Of a stretch of DNA of 64,000 bases, positions 35,487-43,807 are shown piece by piece. Made by a program: the position numbers and the translations under genes. The stretch spans positions 35,511-99,510 of the forward strand of contig CAIOZY010000046.1 in NCBI GenBank assembly GCA_903862935.1. The letters run 5' to 3'. The notes below the pieces were generated by a model. It worked only from the letters and a program-made list of their open reading frames with translations. It had not been told where the DNA came from and did not search any database. How positions within the stretch are numbered: position 1 is the first letter of the stretch; each line of letters opens with the position of its first letter. Source of the DNA: an uncultured Opitutaceae bacterium. GTDB taxonomy: Bacteria > Verrucomicrobiota > Verrucomicrobiia > Opitutales > Opitutaceae.

Positions 35487-36199
35487 GCGCAACCCCTCCC
35501 ATCCCCCCCCAGGACCCCTCCCTTGCCCGGGCAAAAGACCGGCTGGCCGCCGCCGGGTTCGTGGGGTCCCTGGTCGGGCACGACGCGAGGAACCGGCTCG
35601 CCTCGGTCCGGGCGGCCTTGGAGCTTCTCGAGGCGGGCCTCGAGAGGAGTCTCACCGCGGAGCACCGGACGATGCTCTTGAGCCAATTCGACGAATTCGT
35701 CGACGACTTCAACCTGAGAATTGACATGGCCCGGGGCGACGGAGGCCCGGCCGAGGCTCTTTCCGCCCGGGAGTTGATCGGAGCCATTGTGGAGTCGTTC
35801 AGATCCCACGCGGCCCGGCGCGGGATAGCCCTTGAGGTCCACTTCGGGCACGCCCGCGATCCAATCCGGGCGGATCGCCGGCTCCTGAGGCTGGCGATCC
35901 TGAATATCCTCCGGAATGCAGCCGAGGCCCTAGAGGGCGCGGCCGCGCCGCGGATCGAGCTGGTCACGGCGGACGATCCGGAGAGGCTGCGGGTCGACAT
36001 CCGGGACAACGGGCCCGGGGTCCCGCGGGCCCTGGCCGAGAGGCTATTTCGCGAGCCGTCAGGGGGGCGGGAGCCCGCTGCGGGGCTCGGTCTGGTCATC
36101 ACGAGAGACGCTCTCATCGTCATGGGGGGATCTGTTGAGTACCGTCCGGACTCCGCGTTGGGCGGTGGGTGTTTTCGCCTTTCCCTTCCTCTGGCGTGA
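35483..36199 (+). CDS. Soluble sensor histidine kinase
   Basis: A 238-residue cytoplasmic kinase without sensor domain. H-box LVGHDARNRL with His in the HD-A-R-N form common in small soluble kinases, N-box NILRNAAEAL, G1 DIRDNGPGVP and G2 GLGLVI. Starts with GTG overlapping the previous stop (GTGA). It is likely the phosphodonor for the two receiver proteins encoded just before it, forming a three-protein phosphorelay of unknown signal. Confidence 0.82.
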   Translation: MSATPPIPPQDPSLARAKDRLAAAGFVGSLVGHDARNRLASVRAALELLEAGLERSLTAEHRTMLLSQFDEFVDDFNLRIDMARGDGGPAEALSARELIGAIVESFRSHAARRGIALEVHFGHARDPIRADRRLLRLAILNILRNAAEALEGAAAPRIELVTADDPERLRVDIRDNGPGVPRALAERLFREPSGGREPAAGLGLVITRDALIVMGGSVEYRPDSALGGGCFRLSLPLA

Positions 36200-36234
36200 G
36201 GGACGAATAGGTAGGGGTAACACCCTAGCGTGTT

Positions 36235-36256
36235 TTGAACGAGAATTGAACGGGAA
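36235..36256 (+). repeat. Two tandem 11-bp direct repeats before a sigma-factor gene
   Basis: TTGAACGAGAA followed directly by TTGAACGGGAA, ten of eleven bases identical, about 50-70 bp before the sigma-factor start. Eleven-base periodicity is the usual spacing for OmpR/PhoB-family operators, and an OmpR-type regulator is encoded 2 kb upstream. TTGAAC could also be a -35. Confidence 0.45.
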
Positions 36257-36306
36257 TTATTTCCAAGCGCAGCGCATTCCCGCGTCTGTGGGGGTCGCCA
36301 CGACCC

Positions 36307-37494
36307 ATGCCCACCTTGGAATTCAGCGACGGCACCAAGAGGCTCCTGCAGCGCCACCCCGCGTTGCCCGCGGGCCGCACGCGGGAACTCGGCGCTGAGT
36401 TCAACCGGGTGCAATCGAGGGCGTGCGAGCGCCTGGCCGAGCTCGGATACCCGCTCGAGCGCATCACCCAAGAGCTGAAGGCGGGCAACCTCGGGTTCTT
36501 TCGCGAGGGTTCCGACCAGGACCGCAAGCGCAACTGCGGAAGGAAGTCCTCCTACCGGTTCGCGGGCCTTGCGCCGAGCCACGTCGAGGAGTTCGACTCA
36601 CGGTTCGCCGAGCGCAGTGCGGGCGTTTTGACAGTGGAGGACTTCTCGCAGTGGGAGAGCGCGTTTCTGATGCGCTTCACCTTCGACGTGATCGAGCAGG
36701 TGGCGGTGCGGATGATGCCGGCGGCCGGATCCGCCTCGGTGCGGGCAGGGGCCGAGGCCGAGCTGGCCAAGGCGAGGGCTCTGCGGGACGAGATCCTCGA
36801 GGGGAACATGCTCCTCGTTGCCAAGCTCGTGATCCGCCGCGGGCGGTTTTTTCCCGGGATTGTCCTGGACGACCTGTTCACGGCGGGCATCGACGGGCTG
36901 ATGATTGCGATCAGCCGCTATGACCCGAGCGTGGGGCACTTCAGCACCTACGCCACCCCGTGGATTAAGATGGCGATCGAGCGCTTTGTGGCCAAGACCC
37001 GCAACGTGATCCGGATCCCGATCGGGCTGCAGGACAAGGTCAGGCGCGCCCGCCGTGCGGACCCGGGCGAGGCAGGCGGGTCGACCGGGGGCGAGGGGAT
37101 CATCCCGACCGTCCAGTCCCTCGAGGACCCTGTCCCGGGCTTCGCCGACGGTGAGCTCCGCCTGGAGGACGTCTTGGCCGACGTTCAGGTGCCGCGGCCC
37201 AGGGAGGCTGCGGAACAGGCCGACATTTCCCGGATCCTCAACGAGGGGGTTCGCACGCTGGACGGGCTCAAGCAGTTCGTGATCGCCATGCGAAGCGACA
37301 TCGGCGACGCGTCGGCCCTGGCAGCACGCCTGTTTCGCGAGGAGATTGCCCTTTCGCACGCGCGCGGCCGAGCGGCCGCCGCCGGCGCCGCGAAGTCCCT
37401 GGACGAGCCAGCCCGGATGCGCGTGATCGGGGCCCCGGCGGCGCCCGTCGTACTCGAGCAGCACGAGCCCGCGGAGCTCGCCCAAGCGGTCTAG
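36307..37494 (+). CDS. Atypical sigma-70 family factor
   Basis: A 395-residue protein. Residues about 163-240 are a good sigma region 2: ILEGNMLLVAKLVIRR, LDDLFTAGIDGLMIAISRYDPSVGHFSTYATPWIKMAIERF, then RNVIRIPIGLQDKV. The N-terminal ~160 residues have no homology I recognise. Regions 3 and 4 are weak: the end (from TLDGLKQFVIAM) has no clear -35-binding HTH. So it is a divergent sigma factor or sigma-like regulator that recognises mainly a -10-type element. It is followed 20 bp later by a ParB/KorB-like gene. Confidence 0.8.
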   Translation: MPTLEFSDGTKRLLQRHPALPAGRTRELGAEFNRVQSRACERLAELGYPLERITQELKAGNLGFFREGSDQDRKRNCGRKSSYRFAGLAPSHVEEFDSRFAERSAGVLTVEDFSQWESAFLMRFTFDVIEQVAVRMMPAAGSASVRAGAEAELAKARALRDEILEGNMLLVAKLVIRRGRFFPGIVLDDLFTAGIDGLMIAISRYDPSVGHFSTYATPWIKMAIERFVAKTRNVIRIPIGLQDKVRRARRADPGEAGGSTGGEGIIPTVQSLEDPVPGFADGELRLEDVLADVQVPRPREAAEQADISRILNEGVRTLDGLKQFVIAMRSDIGDASALAARLFREEIALSHARGRAAAAGAAKSLDEPARMRVIGAPAAPVVLEQHEPAELAQAV

Positions 37495-37514
37495 GACCTT
37501 TAGGCGGCCCCGCC

Positions 37515-38438
37515 ATGCGCGAGGACGGCTCAGCGACCTTCACCCTGCCCCTGGATCGGATTCTCGAGGACGGGGCCTTCACGATCCGCATTTTCTTTGG
37601 CGACATTGACCGCTTGGCCGTGCAGCTGATGACCGAAGGGCAGCACGAGCCGATAAAGGTCCGGCAGGAGGGGACCCAGTTCTTTGTCGTGGACGGACAC
37701 CGCCGCCAGAGGGCTCTGGCGCGGGCCCGGCACCTGAAAATCGAGCAGAGAGGGGCGCGGTTTGTCGTGCTCGAGCAGGACCGGCCGCTCCGGGAGGCGC
37801 CGGGTCCGCTGCACCGGAGTTTCGAACGCGGGCTTGTCCGCTGCCAGCGGGTCGACGGCCCGTCCGGCGGGCCGGATTTGGTCGCCTCGCAACTGGTCTG
37901 CAACAGCGGGAAGCCCTTCACGCTGCTCGAGCGCATGATCTTCCTTTCGCGCCTGAGCCGGATCGGCACCTACACACGAGAGCAGCTGGCCCTGTGGACG
38001 GGCTTCTCGAGGACCCACATCGCCAACGCCCAGAGCCTGAACGCGGCCGACCCGCGCCTGATCGAATGCGTGAGGGAGGGCAGGCTTTCGCAAAAGCTCG
38101 CCCTTCGACTCCTGAGGGCGTTCTCCCCCGACGAGCAGATGGGAAAGGTCACGGCGGCGATGGCCGACGCCGACAGGCACCACCGGGACAGGATCCTGCC
38201 CAAGGATGTCGCCTGGGGCCGCATCCCCGGACAAAAGGGGTCCGCCGGGGAGGGCGAGAGCGTGGACCCGGTGCGCGCGCGGCTCTTCGACTTGGTCTCT
38301 CGGCTGGGCGAGGCGGTTCGCTTCGCCCCGAATCCGGCGGCCCTCGACCGGCTCCAGACGCTCAATCTGATCGAGCGCTACGCCGCCGGAAAGCTCAGCT
38401 ACGCCCGGATCGAGGCCCACCTTCTGGGCCGGCAGTAG
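37515..38438 (+). CDS. ParB/KorB-like DNA-binding protein
   Basis: A 307-residue protein with a ParB/Srx-like N-terminal domain: GQHEPIKVRQEGTQFFVVDGHRRQRALARARHL carries the family GHRR box. A KorB-type HTH follows (YTREQLALWTGFSRTHIANAQSLNAADP). Not a chromosomal ParB: no ParA, no parS seen, and the ParB N-terminal ParA-binding peptide is absent. It pairs with the sigma factor just upstream and may act as a repressor or antagonist. Confidence 0.75.
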   Translation: MREDGSATFTLPLDRILEDGAFTIRIFFGDIDRLAVQLMTEGQHEPIKVRQEGTQFFVVDGHRRQRALARARHLKIEQRGARFVVLEQDRPLREAPGPLHRSFERGLVRCQRVDGPSGGPDLVASQLVCNSGKPFTLLERMIFLSRLSRIGTYTREQLALWTGFSRTHIANAQSLNAADPRLIECVREGRLSQKLALRLLRAFSPDEQMGKVTAAMADADRHHRDRILPKDVAWGRIPGQKGSAGEGESVDPVRARLFDLVSRLGEAVRFAPNPAALDRLQTLNLIERYAAGKLSYARIEAHLLGRQ

Positions 38439-38445
38439 GATTTCC

Positions 38446-38943
38446 TTACACCCCCTGCGCGACCGCGTCGCCACTCAGGGCGGCCTGAGCGGGAACCGTT
38501 CGGAGCTGGCCCCGCAGCCGGGAGATCTCGGCCTCGAGGGCATGGTTGCGCAGGATCAGGTCGTGCTTTTGGACCGCCTCGCGGACCGCCGCGACAAGCT
38601 CGTCTCTAAGCCAGGGCTTTGCGATGAAGCGGCAGATGTCCCCGCGCTTGATCGCGTCGACCACGGCTGAGAGGTTCAGGACGGCGGTCAGCAGGATGCG
38701 GGAGCTGGCGGGGCGGAGCCTGCGGCACTCCAGAAGGAAATCCACGCCCATCATCTCGGGCATCTTGTGGTCGGAGATGATGACGGAAAAGTCGCGGCTC
38801 TTGACCAATTCAATGGCCTTAAGCGGGCTGGACAAGGTGGTTACCTCAAATTGCTCGTATTCCAGGGTGACCTTCAAGGTTGCGAGCACCATCAGATCGT
38901 CCTCCACGATCAGGATGGAGGGAGGGGCTAGGGGAGGGGTCAT
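38446..38943 (-). CDS. Single-domain response regulator with coiled-coil tail
   Basis: A 165-residue receiver: ILIVEDDLM acidic pocket, phospho-Asp in VIISDHKMPEMMG, Thr in ILLTAV and Lys in FIAKPW, followed by a C-terminal coiled-coil (VREAVQKHDLILRNHALEAEISRLRGQL). The HKMPEMMG form is common in RpfG/RsbU-type receivers, but no output domain is present. It lies tail-to-tail with the ParB-like gene (7 bp between stops). Confidence 0.85.
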   Translation of the reverse strand: MTPPLAPPSILIVEDDLMVLATLKVTLEYEQFEVTTLSSPLKAIELVKSRDFSVIISDHKMPEMMGVDFLLECRRLRPASSRILLTAVLNLSAVVDAIKRGDICRFIAKPWLRDELVAAVREAVQKHDLILRNHALEAEISRLRGQLRTVPAQAALSGDAVAQGV

Positions 38944-39006
38944 GGCAGGTTTCGGCGGTTGGGGGCACTACAAGTTTAGCATGGTTTGTGCCGCGCCCGG
39001 GGATGT

Positions 39007-39012
39007 TATAAT
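39007..39012 (+). promoter_or_regulatory. Extended -10 (TGT TATAAT)
   Basis: Perfect TATAAT preceded by TGT; a weak -35 (TTTGTG) is 16 bp upstream. Directed toward the PAS gene with a ~78-base leader. Confidence 0.5.
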
Positions 39013-39096
39013 AGGGGCTGCCGCCGGGCCCGAGCGCCCTTGCCAGGCGGGTCCCAGCCTCCCATCCTTCGCCCGTTTCCAACCAAGACCCCTCTG

Positions 39097-39630
39097 ATGC
39101 TCGTTTGCGCCTGGTGCACGAAGACTCTGGATCCCCGCGATCCCTCCCAGCTCTCACACGGTATGTGCGAGGACTGCCGGACTTTTTTTTCTGACCGGGC
39201 GGAACCGACCGCGCTCGCCGACTTCATCGGGCAGTTTGCCTTCCCGGTGCTGGTCCTCGACTCGAATGGGGTTGCCGTCGAGGCCAACGAGAGCGCCCAG
39301 GAGTTCGTCCGCAAGTCGCCCTTTGAAATCCTCGGAAAACTGAAGGGGGAGATCCTGGAGTGCGCCCACGCGCGGCTTCCCAAGGGATGCGGCCGGACGA
39401 TCCACTGCGAAGCCTGCACGATCCGCAGCTCGGTCATGGAGACCCACCTCAGCGGCAGGCCGATGGCCGACGTCGACGCTTACCAGGACCTGGAAACCCC
39501 GGAGGGGACAAGACGGGTGCCGCTCAAGATCTCGACGGTGCGGCACGGCGACTGCATTGTGCTAAAGATCGTCCCGGTGTCTCAGGCCATCCCGTTACCC
39601 GTGCCTGCCGGCACCGCCCGCAAGCGGTGA
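39097..39630 (+). CDS. Zinc-ribbon PAS-domain protein
   Basis: A 177-residue protein. N-terminus has a CXXC...CXXC pair (CAWC, then CEDC) like a small zinc ribbon; then a PAS-like domain (about 45-150) with FPVLVLDSNGVAVEANESAQEF and a Cys-rich loop ECAHARLPKGCG plus CEACTIRSSVMET. Such Cys-bearing PAS domains could bind a metal, haem or redox signal. No output domain, so it may pass a signal to a neighbour such as the response regulators. ATG 39097 chosen because family-like sequence begins there. Confidence 0.65.
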   Translation: MLVCAWCTKTLDPRDPSQLSHGMCEDCRTFFSDRAEPTALADFIGQFAFPVLVLDSNGVAVEANESAQEFVRKSPFEILGKLKGEILECAHARLPKGCGRTIHCEACTIRSSVMETHLSGRPMADVDAYQDLETPEGTRRVPLKISTVRHGDCIVLKIVPVSQAIPLPVPAGTARKR

Positions 39631-39654
39631 GCCCTCGGGCCCCCGCCGCTGAGT

Positions 39655-40359
39655 TCAGGGATCGAACCGGTAGCCCACACCGTGCACCGTCGCGATCGCT
39701 CGAGGGCTAGCCGGATCGGCTTCGATTTTCTTGCGAAGCTGCGCCACGTGCTGGTCCAGCGTCCGCGTGGTCCCGAAGTATCCTACGCCCCAGACTGCGT
39801 TCAGCAGGGCGTCCCGGGTTAGCAGTTCCCCGGGGTGGGCGGCGAAGACCTCGGCGAGCTTGAGCTCGCGGGCGGTCAGCCGCTCGCATCGTCCCCCGAC
39901 GGTCGCGACGAACTTCCGGCGGTCAACCTGGGCGGGGCCGAGGGCGAAGACCGGCGGAAGACCCGGCCCGCCGTCGGCGGGCAGGGCCGAGGTTCGGGCC
40001 CTGCGCATAAGAGCCTCGACCCGCGCCAGCAGCTCCTGGACCCCGAACGGTTTGGTCACGTAGTCGTCGGCGCCGAGCTTCAGGCCCAGGACCTTGTCTC
40101 CAACCTCCCCTTTGGCGGTCAGGAACAGGATGGGGATCCGGCTGGCGTGCCCCCGCAGCTCGCGGCAGACGTCGAAGCCACTGAGCTTGGGCATCATGAT
40201 GTCGAGGATCACGCAGTCGAACTTCTCCTGGGGAAAGAGCCTGAGGGCCTGCGCCCCGTCGCTTGCGGCCGTCACGGCGTAGCCCTCGCTCTCGAGGGTC
40301 GCGATGAGCCCGAGCCGGATGTTCGCGTCGTCCTCGGCGACCAGGATCCGCGCTTTCAT
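39655..40359 (-). CDS. PhoB-like response regulator
   Basis: A 234-residue OmpR/PhoB-type regulator: receiver with ILVAEDDANIR, phospho-Asp VILDIMMPKLSG, FLTAKG, YVTKPF; winged helix with LTARELKLAEVFAAHPGELLTRDALLNAVWG and the recognition end RTLDQHVAQLRKKIE, GVGYRF. The start ATG overlaps the stop of ... the following kinase gene in minus-strand order (regulator first from its kinase's viewpoint: kinase ends at 40356), so the pair is one unit. Likely phosphate or envelope regulator. A Pho-box-like array lies 3.3 kb away. Confidence 0.9.
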   Translation of the reverse strand: MKARILVAEDDANIRLGLIATLESEGYAVTAASDGAQALRLFPQEKFDCVILDIMMPKLSGFDVCRELRGHASRIPILFLTAKGEVGDKVLGLKLGADDYVTKPFGVQELLARVEALMRRARTSALPADGGPGLPPVFALGPAQVDRRKFVATVGGRCERLTARELKLAEVFAAHPGELLTRDALLNAVWGVGYFGTTRTLDQHVAQLRKKIEADPASPRAIATVHGVGYRFDP

Positions 40360-42164
40360 GGGAGATCGAGGATAAAGGCCGCGCCGCCCCCGGCCCGCCC
40401 CTCGCAGCGCAGCTCGCCCCCGAGCCCGCGGGCAAGTTGCCGGGCGATACTCAAACCCAGCCCGACCCCGGAGCGCTCCGCAGTGAGGGTCTCGTCGACC
40501 CGGTGGAACTTTTCGAAGATCCGCTCCCGGTGCTCAGGCGGAACGCCGGGCCCGCGGTCCGTGACCCTGACCTCGGCCCCGCCGCCGGGGCGAGGGCCCG
40601 CGGCCACCGTGATCTCGCCTCCGGAGGCGGCGTACTTGCACGCGTTGTCCAGGAGGTTCAGGACGATCTGGGCCAGGGCGTCGCGGTCCGTGGTGACGGT
40701 GATGGCGGCGGCCGGAAAATCGCGGTGGAGGACGAGTCCGGCATCGGCAAGGCGAGGGGCCTGGGCCTCGAGGATGCGCCCGAGCTCACCGCAGAGGTCC
40801 AGGGCAGTCCGGGAGTATTTCTTCCTGCCCTGCTCGAGCCGGCTGAAGTCGAGGACATTGTTTACGAGGCGGGCCAGCCGCTGCGTCTCCCGGCCGATCG
40901 TCCGCAGGTACTCGCTGCCCTGAGCGGGGCCGTTCACCCGCCCCTGCTCAAGCAGTTCGGAGTACAGGCGGATCGTCGTCAGCGGGGTCTTGAACTCGTG
41001 GGACACGTTCGCGACAAACGAGGTCTTCCGGGCGGCGTCGGCCTCGCTTAGGCGCGCCTGCCACAGAAGCAGGGAGCCGCCCGCCAGGATCCCCGCAGCG
41101 AGGATCCCCACGAGCATATAGCCGACGAGCATGAACCCGGTGCGAAGGCCGCCGCTGCCCGCCGGGTCGGCCGCAAGGTAGGCTGCCACCTCCCATCCCG
41201 GGAGGGTGTCGGCGGAGAGGGGCACCTGGACCGCCGGCTCGGCGCCGTCCGGCACCGACCCAACCTGGTGGAGCACCCGGCCCTGATCGTCCCGGAGAAC
41301 ATAGCCCTCGCCGGGCAGGGTCTCGGCCGGGAAGGCCCCGCCGAGCCTGCCGATCAGGGCCATCATCTCGAGTTCCACGCCCCGCACGGCGTCGTCCCCC
41401 GGCACCCTCACCCAGCCCAGCAGATGCAGCCGTCCGTCCGCGGGCCACGCAACCCAGCCCCGGTGCTCGGCCTGCGCCGGGGCTGCCTCGGCAATAGACC
41501 CGCCCGAGGCGCCCCCGTAGGCGTAGGGGCCGAACGAGTCCGCGGGCGGCGATGCGGCGTCGGCAGCAGCCGCCGGTTCCTCAATAGGGTACTTCGCCGT
41601 CGGCGCGGAGGCCGCGGCAAAGTCGCTGACCCGGGACAGCATCTGGAGCTCCTTGCGGGCGCTTTGGACCTTGGCGACATTGGCGGGCTCCTTCCGGTAG
41701 GCCGCGAGCGGTGCGGGCAGGCGCTCCGGTGCGGGCTTTGCCCAGGGAGGGGAGGAGGCCAGCTGGCGCGAGAAGCGGCGCAGAAACCCAAGGGAGGCCT
41801 CGTCAGAGACACCGGGGGCGGGCCTCAGGACGGTCCCGTCCGGGGCGCAAAGAAAGGCGATCCGGACGAGCGGATTGGCCTTCTCCCAGCGGTCGAGGAA
41901 TGCGTCGATCCGGCCGGGACGGGCCGCTGCGAGCCTGTCCAGGAGCCCGGACTCGACGTCGCCGACCAGGAGCTCGGCGTTTTCCGCCACCAGGCGGGCC
42001 CGTGCCGAAACGGCCGCCCGGCGGTCCTCGACGGTCGAGGCGGCGCTCTCGGCGAGCCGGGCCTGCTCCCGCCGCAGGAGGGCGATCGCCCCGGCCGCGA
42101 CCCCCACGGTCGGCACCAGGAGCAGGAGCCAGTAGGCGAGCGTGCGTCGCGCGACGGGGGACAC
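40356..42164 (-). CDS. Membrane sensor histidine kinase (PhoR-like)
   Basis: A ~602-residue kinase. TM1 at about 8-30, a long periplasmic domain of ~310 residues with no family seen (Ala/Pro-rich centre), TM2 near 345-370, then HisKA (FVANVSHEFKTPLTTIRLYSELL with the phospho-His), N-box LLNLLDNACKYA, G1 DRGPGVP, F-box EKFHR and G2 GLGLSIARQLA. The start is uncertain: GTG 42164 chosen, TTG 42182 is the other option. It is translated before the regulator gene and the two overlap by 4 bp. Confidence 0.88.
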   Translation of the reverse strand: MSPVARRTLAYWLLLLVPTVGVAAGAIALLRREQARLAESAASTVEDRRAAVSARARLVAENAELLVGDVESGLLDRLAAARPGRIDAFLDRWEKANPLVRIAFLCAPDGTVLRPAPGVSDEASLGFLRRFSRQLASSPPWAKPAPERLPAPLAAYRKEPANVAKVQSARKELQMLSRVSDFAAASAPTAKYPIEEPAAAADAASPPADSFGPYAYGGASGGSIAEAAPAQAEHRGWVAWPADGRLHLLGWVRVPGDDAVRGVELEMMALIGRLGGAFPAETLPGEGYVLRDDQGRVLHQVGSVPDGAEPAVQVPLSADTLPGWEVAAYLAADPAGSGGLRTGFMLVGYMLVGILAAGILAGGSLLLWQARLSEADAARKTSFVANVSHEFKTPLTTIRLYSELLEQGRVNGPAQGSEYLRTIGRETQRLARLVNNVLDFSRLEQGRKKYSRTALDLCGELGRILEAQAPRLADAGLVLHRDFPAAAITVTTDRDALAQIVLNLLDNACKYAASGGEITVAAGPRPGGGAEVRVTDRGPGVPPEHRERIFEKFHRVDETLTAERSGVGLGLSIARQLARGLGGELRCEGRAGGGAAFILDLP

Positions 42165-42231
42165 GGCCGGGAGTCTATCCAAACGCGGGGAGTTGGGAAG
42201 GCGCTAAATCGGGCTTCCCCGAGGGAGACGT

Positions 42232-43596
42232 TCAGGGTCCTCCCGGATTCGGGTTGGGGCCGGAGGCCTGCTGGTTTTTGATCTGGGAGCTCTCCGCCCG
42301 GTAGGCCTTGCGCTGGGCGTTGTCCATGCCCTGGCGCTCGATTCGCGCAGCCTCGGGGGCAGCGGCCGCCGCGCAGTCGAGAACTGCGGAGTTTCCGTAG
42401 GTGGTGCCCATCACCCTCAATTCCTGCGCCTTCATGAGGAGGGCCGCTGCAGCCTCGTCCTGGCGGCCTGCGTCGGCCAGCGCGATCACCTCATCCTTGG
42501 CAAGGGCCATCACGTTTGCCGCGTAGTCGGCCTGAACCTTGGGATCAGCCGAGCGAACGACGGCGTCGCGGTCGGCGCTGAAGCGCACACGGCGCGAGGC
42601 GGAGAGGGTGGCGGGGCGCCCGCTTGCGGCGTTTTCGAAGTCGACGCGGGCCTTCGCGATTTCCCGATCCGCGCCGTCTTTGGCCGCGGCAACCTCGACT
42701 TCGACCAGGGCGAACTTCTGCTGGCCGCCGTAGAGCTGGTTGAGTGTGAGCTCAGCCTGCTGCCCCCGGATTGTGCCGTCGCGGCCGACGAAGCGCAGCG
42801 GCCGCACGCCCTCCGGAAACTCGATCGTAATCACGACCCGGCGGGCCACGACGCTCAGGACGTCCCCGAGCTCCGCGGCGAAGATCCGCGGCAGGTCGGA
42901 GCTGTTTTCCACGAAGTAGGTGTTCCCGTCGGAGAGGTCCGCCAGGCGGGCCATCAGGTCCTCGTTGTAGTCCAGGCCCAGCCCGATTGTCGTCACGGAG
43001 ATGCCCTCCTTGACGAGGGAGGCCCCGAATCGGCCGAGCTCCTCGGGGGTGCTGGGCCCGACGTTGGCGACCCCGTCCGAGACAAGGATGATGCGGTGGA
43101 CGAAGCGGTGCTCCTCGATGTAGCGACGCACCTCGGAGGCCCCCCGGGCGACGCCGGCATAGAGGGCCGTCGTGTCCCCGGGCTCGATCCCGCAGATCTC
43201 CGACTCGAACCGGGCGCGGGCCGGTCCGACCCGCTGGGCGGGCACCAGGGTGTCGACCCGGGTGTCGAAGACGACCAGGGACAGGATGTCGTCGGAACCG
43301 AGGCGCCGGACCAGCTCCAGGGCGGCCTCTCGGGCCTTGGCGATCTTCTCGCCGGTCATGGACCCCGAGCGGTCGATGACAAGGGCCAGGTTCACCGGGG
43401 GGCGCCTGTCGCGCCGCGGGGGGCTCAGGCAGTCCAGGGCGACCTTGATGATGACCGTTCCGGCGGAGCCGGAGGGAAGCACCGTGCGGTCGCAGTCGAC
43501 GCGCAGGCGGACGGGGCTTTCGTCGGATCTTGCGGAGGGAGCGGCGGCGCCGGAGAGGGCGGCCGCGAGCAGGGCGAGCGCTAGGGAGGGTTTCAT
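42232..43596 (-). CDS. Secreted von Willebrand factor A domain protein
   Basis: A 454-residue protein with a signal peptide (about 1-23) followed by a VWA domain holding a full MIDAS: DRSGS near residue 65, with later TTALYAG and VSDGVANVG. The second half is a beta-rich domain plus a helical C-terminus ending in a Pro/Gly/Asn tail. Similar proteins occur with MoxR/YfbK-like groups; no such partner is nearby. The Pho-box-like array sits 50-90 bp upstream of its start. Confidence 0.82.
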   Translation of the reverse strand: MKPSLALALLAAALSGAAAPSARSDESPVRLRVDCDRTVLPSGSAGTVIIKVALDCLSPPRRDRRPPVNLALVIDRSGSMTGEKIAKAREAALELVRRLGSDDILSLVVFDTRVDTLVPAQRVGPARARFESEICGIEPGDTTALYAGVARGASEVRRYIEEHRFVHRIILVSDGVANVGPSTPEELGRFGASLVKEGISVTTIGLGLDYNEDLMARLADLSDGNTYFVENSSDLPRIFAAELGDVLSVVARRVVITIEFPEGVRPLRFVGRDGTIRGQQAELTLNQLYGGQQKFALVEVEVAAAKDGADREIAKARVDFENAASGRPATLSASRRVRFSADRDAVVRSADPKVQADYAANVMALAKDEVIALADAGRQDEAAAALLMKAQELRVMGTTYGNSAVLDCAAAAAPEAARIERQGMDNAQRKAYRAESSQIKNQQASGPNPNPGGP

Positions 43597-43644
43597 GGGG
43601 AGTATCGGGTTGATGCCCCATTTGACTCCATCTCGGCCCAAGGG

Positions 43645-43688
43645 TTGTCAGCGGCCGGTCAGGAAGTTGTCAGGGATTTGTCATGCCC
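43645..43688 (+). promoter_or_regulatory. Pho-box-like array of four 11-bp half-sites
   Basis: TTGTCA at 43645, CGGTCA at 43656, TTGTCA at 43667 and TTGTCA at 43678: exact 11-bp spacing on the plus strand. In E. coli the Pho box is two 11-bp units beginning CTGTCA, so this equals two tandem Pho boxes. It lies between the divergent VWA gene and the antiporter gene. A PhoB/PhoR-like pair is 1.5-4 kb to the left. Confidence 0.6.
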
Positions 43689-43756
43689 AGCCCGGGGCAG
43701 CGGCGCCTTTCCGGTCCCAAGTGCACCGGGGCCCGAGGCAAACTTTGTCCCGAGGA

Positions 43757-43772
43757 TGGCATCTCACCTGCT
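43757..43772 (+). promoter_or_regulatory. Sigma-54-type promoter before the antiporter gene
   Basis: TGGCATCTCACCTGCT keeps the GG-N10-GC core of the -24/-12 element. Start would be about 25 bases before ATG 43808. Nearly identical to the site before amtB (46103). Confidence 0.5.
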
Positions 43773-43807
43773 AACGCCAACCGGCGCCTGCCGGCTCCGC
43801 CGTCCCA

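Noticed and set aside
37515..38438. Chromosome or plasmid partition system
   Set aside because: No ParA gene and no parS-like palindrome near the ParB-like gene.
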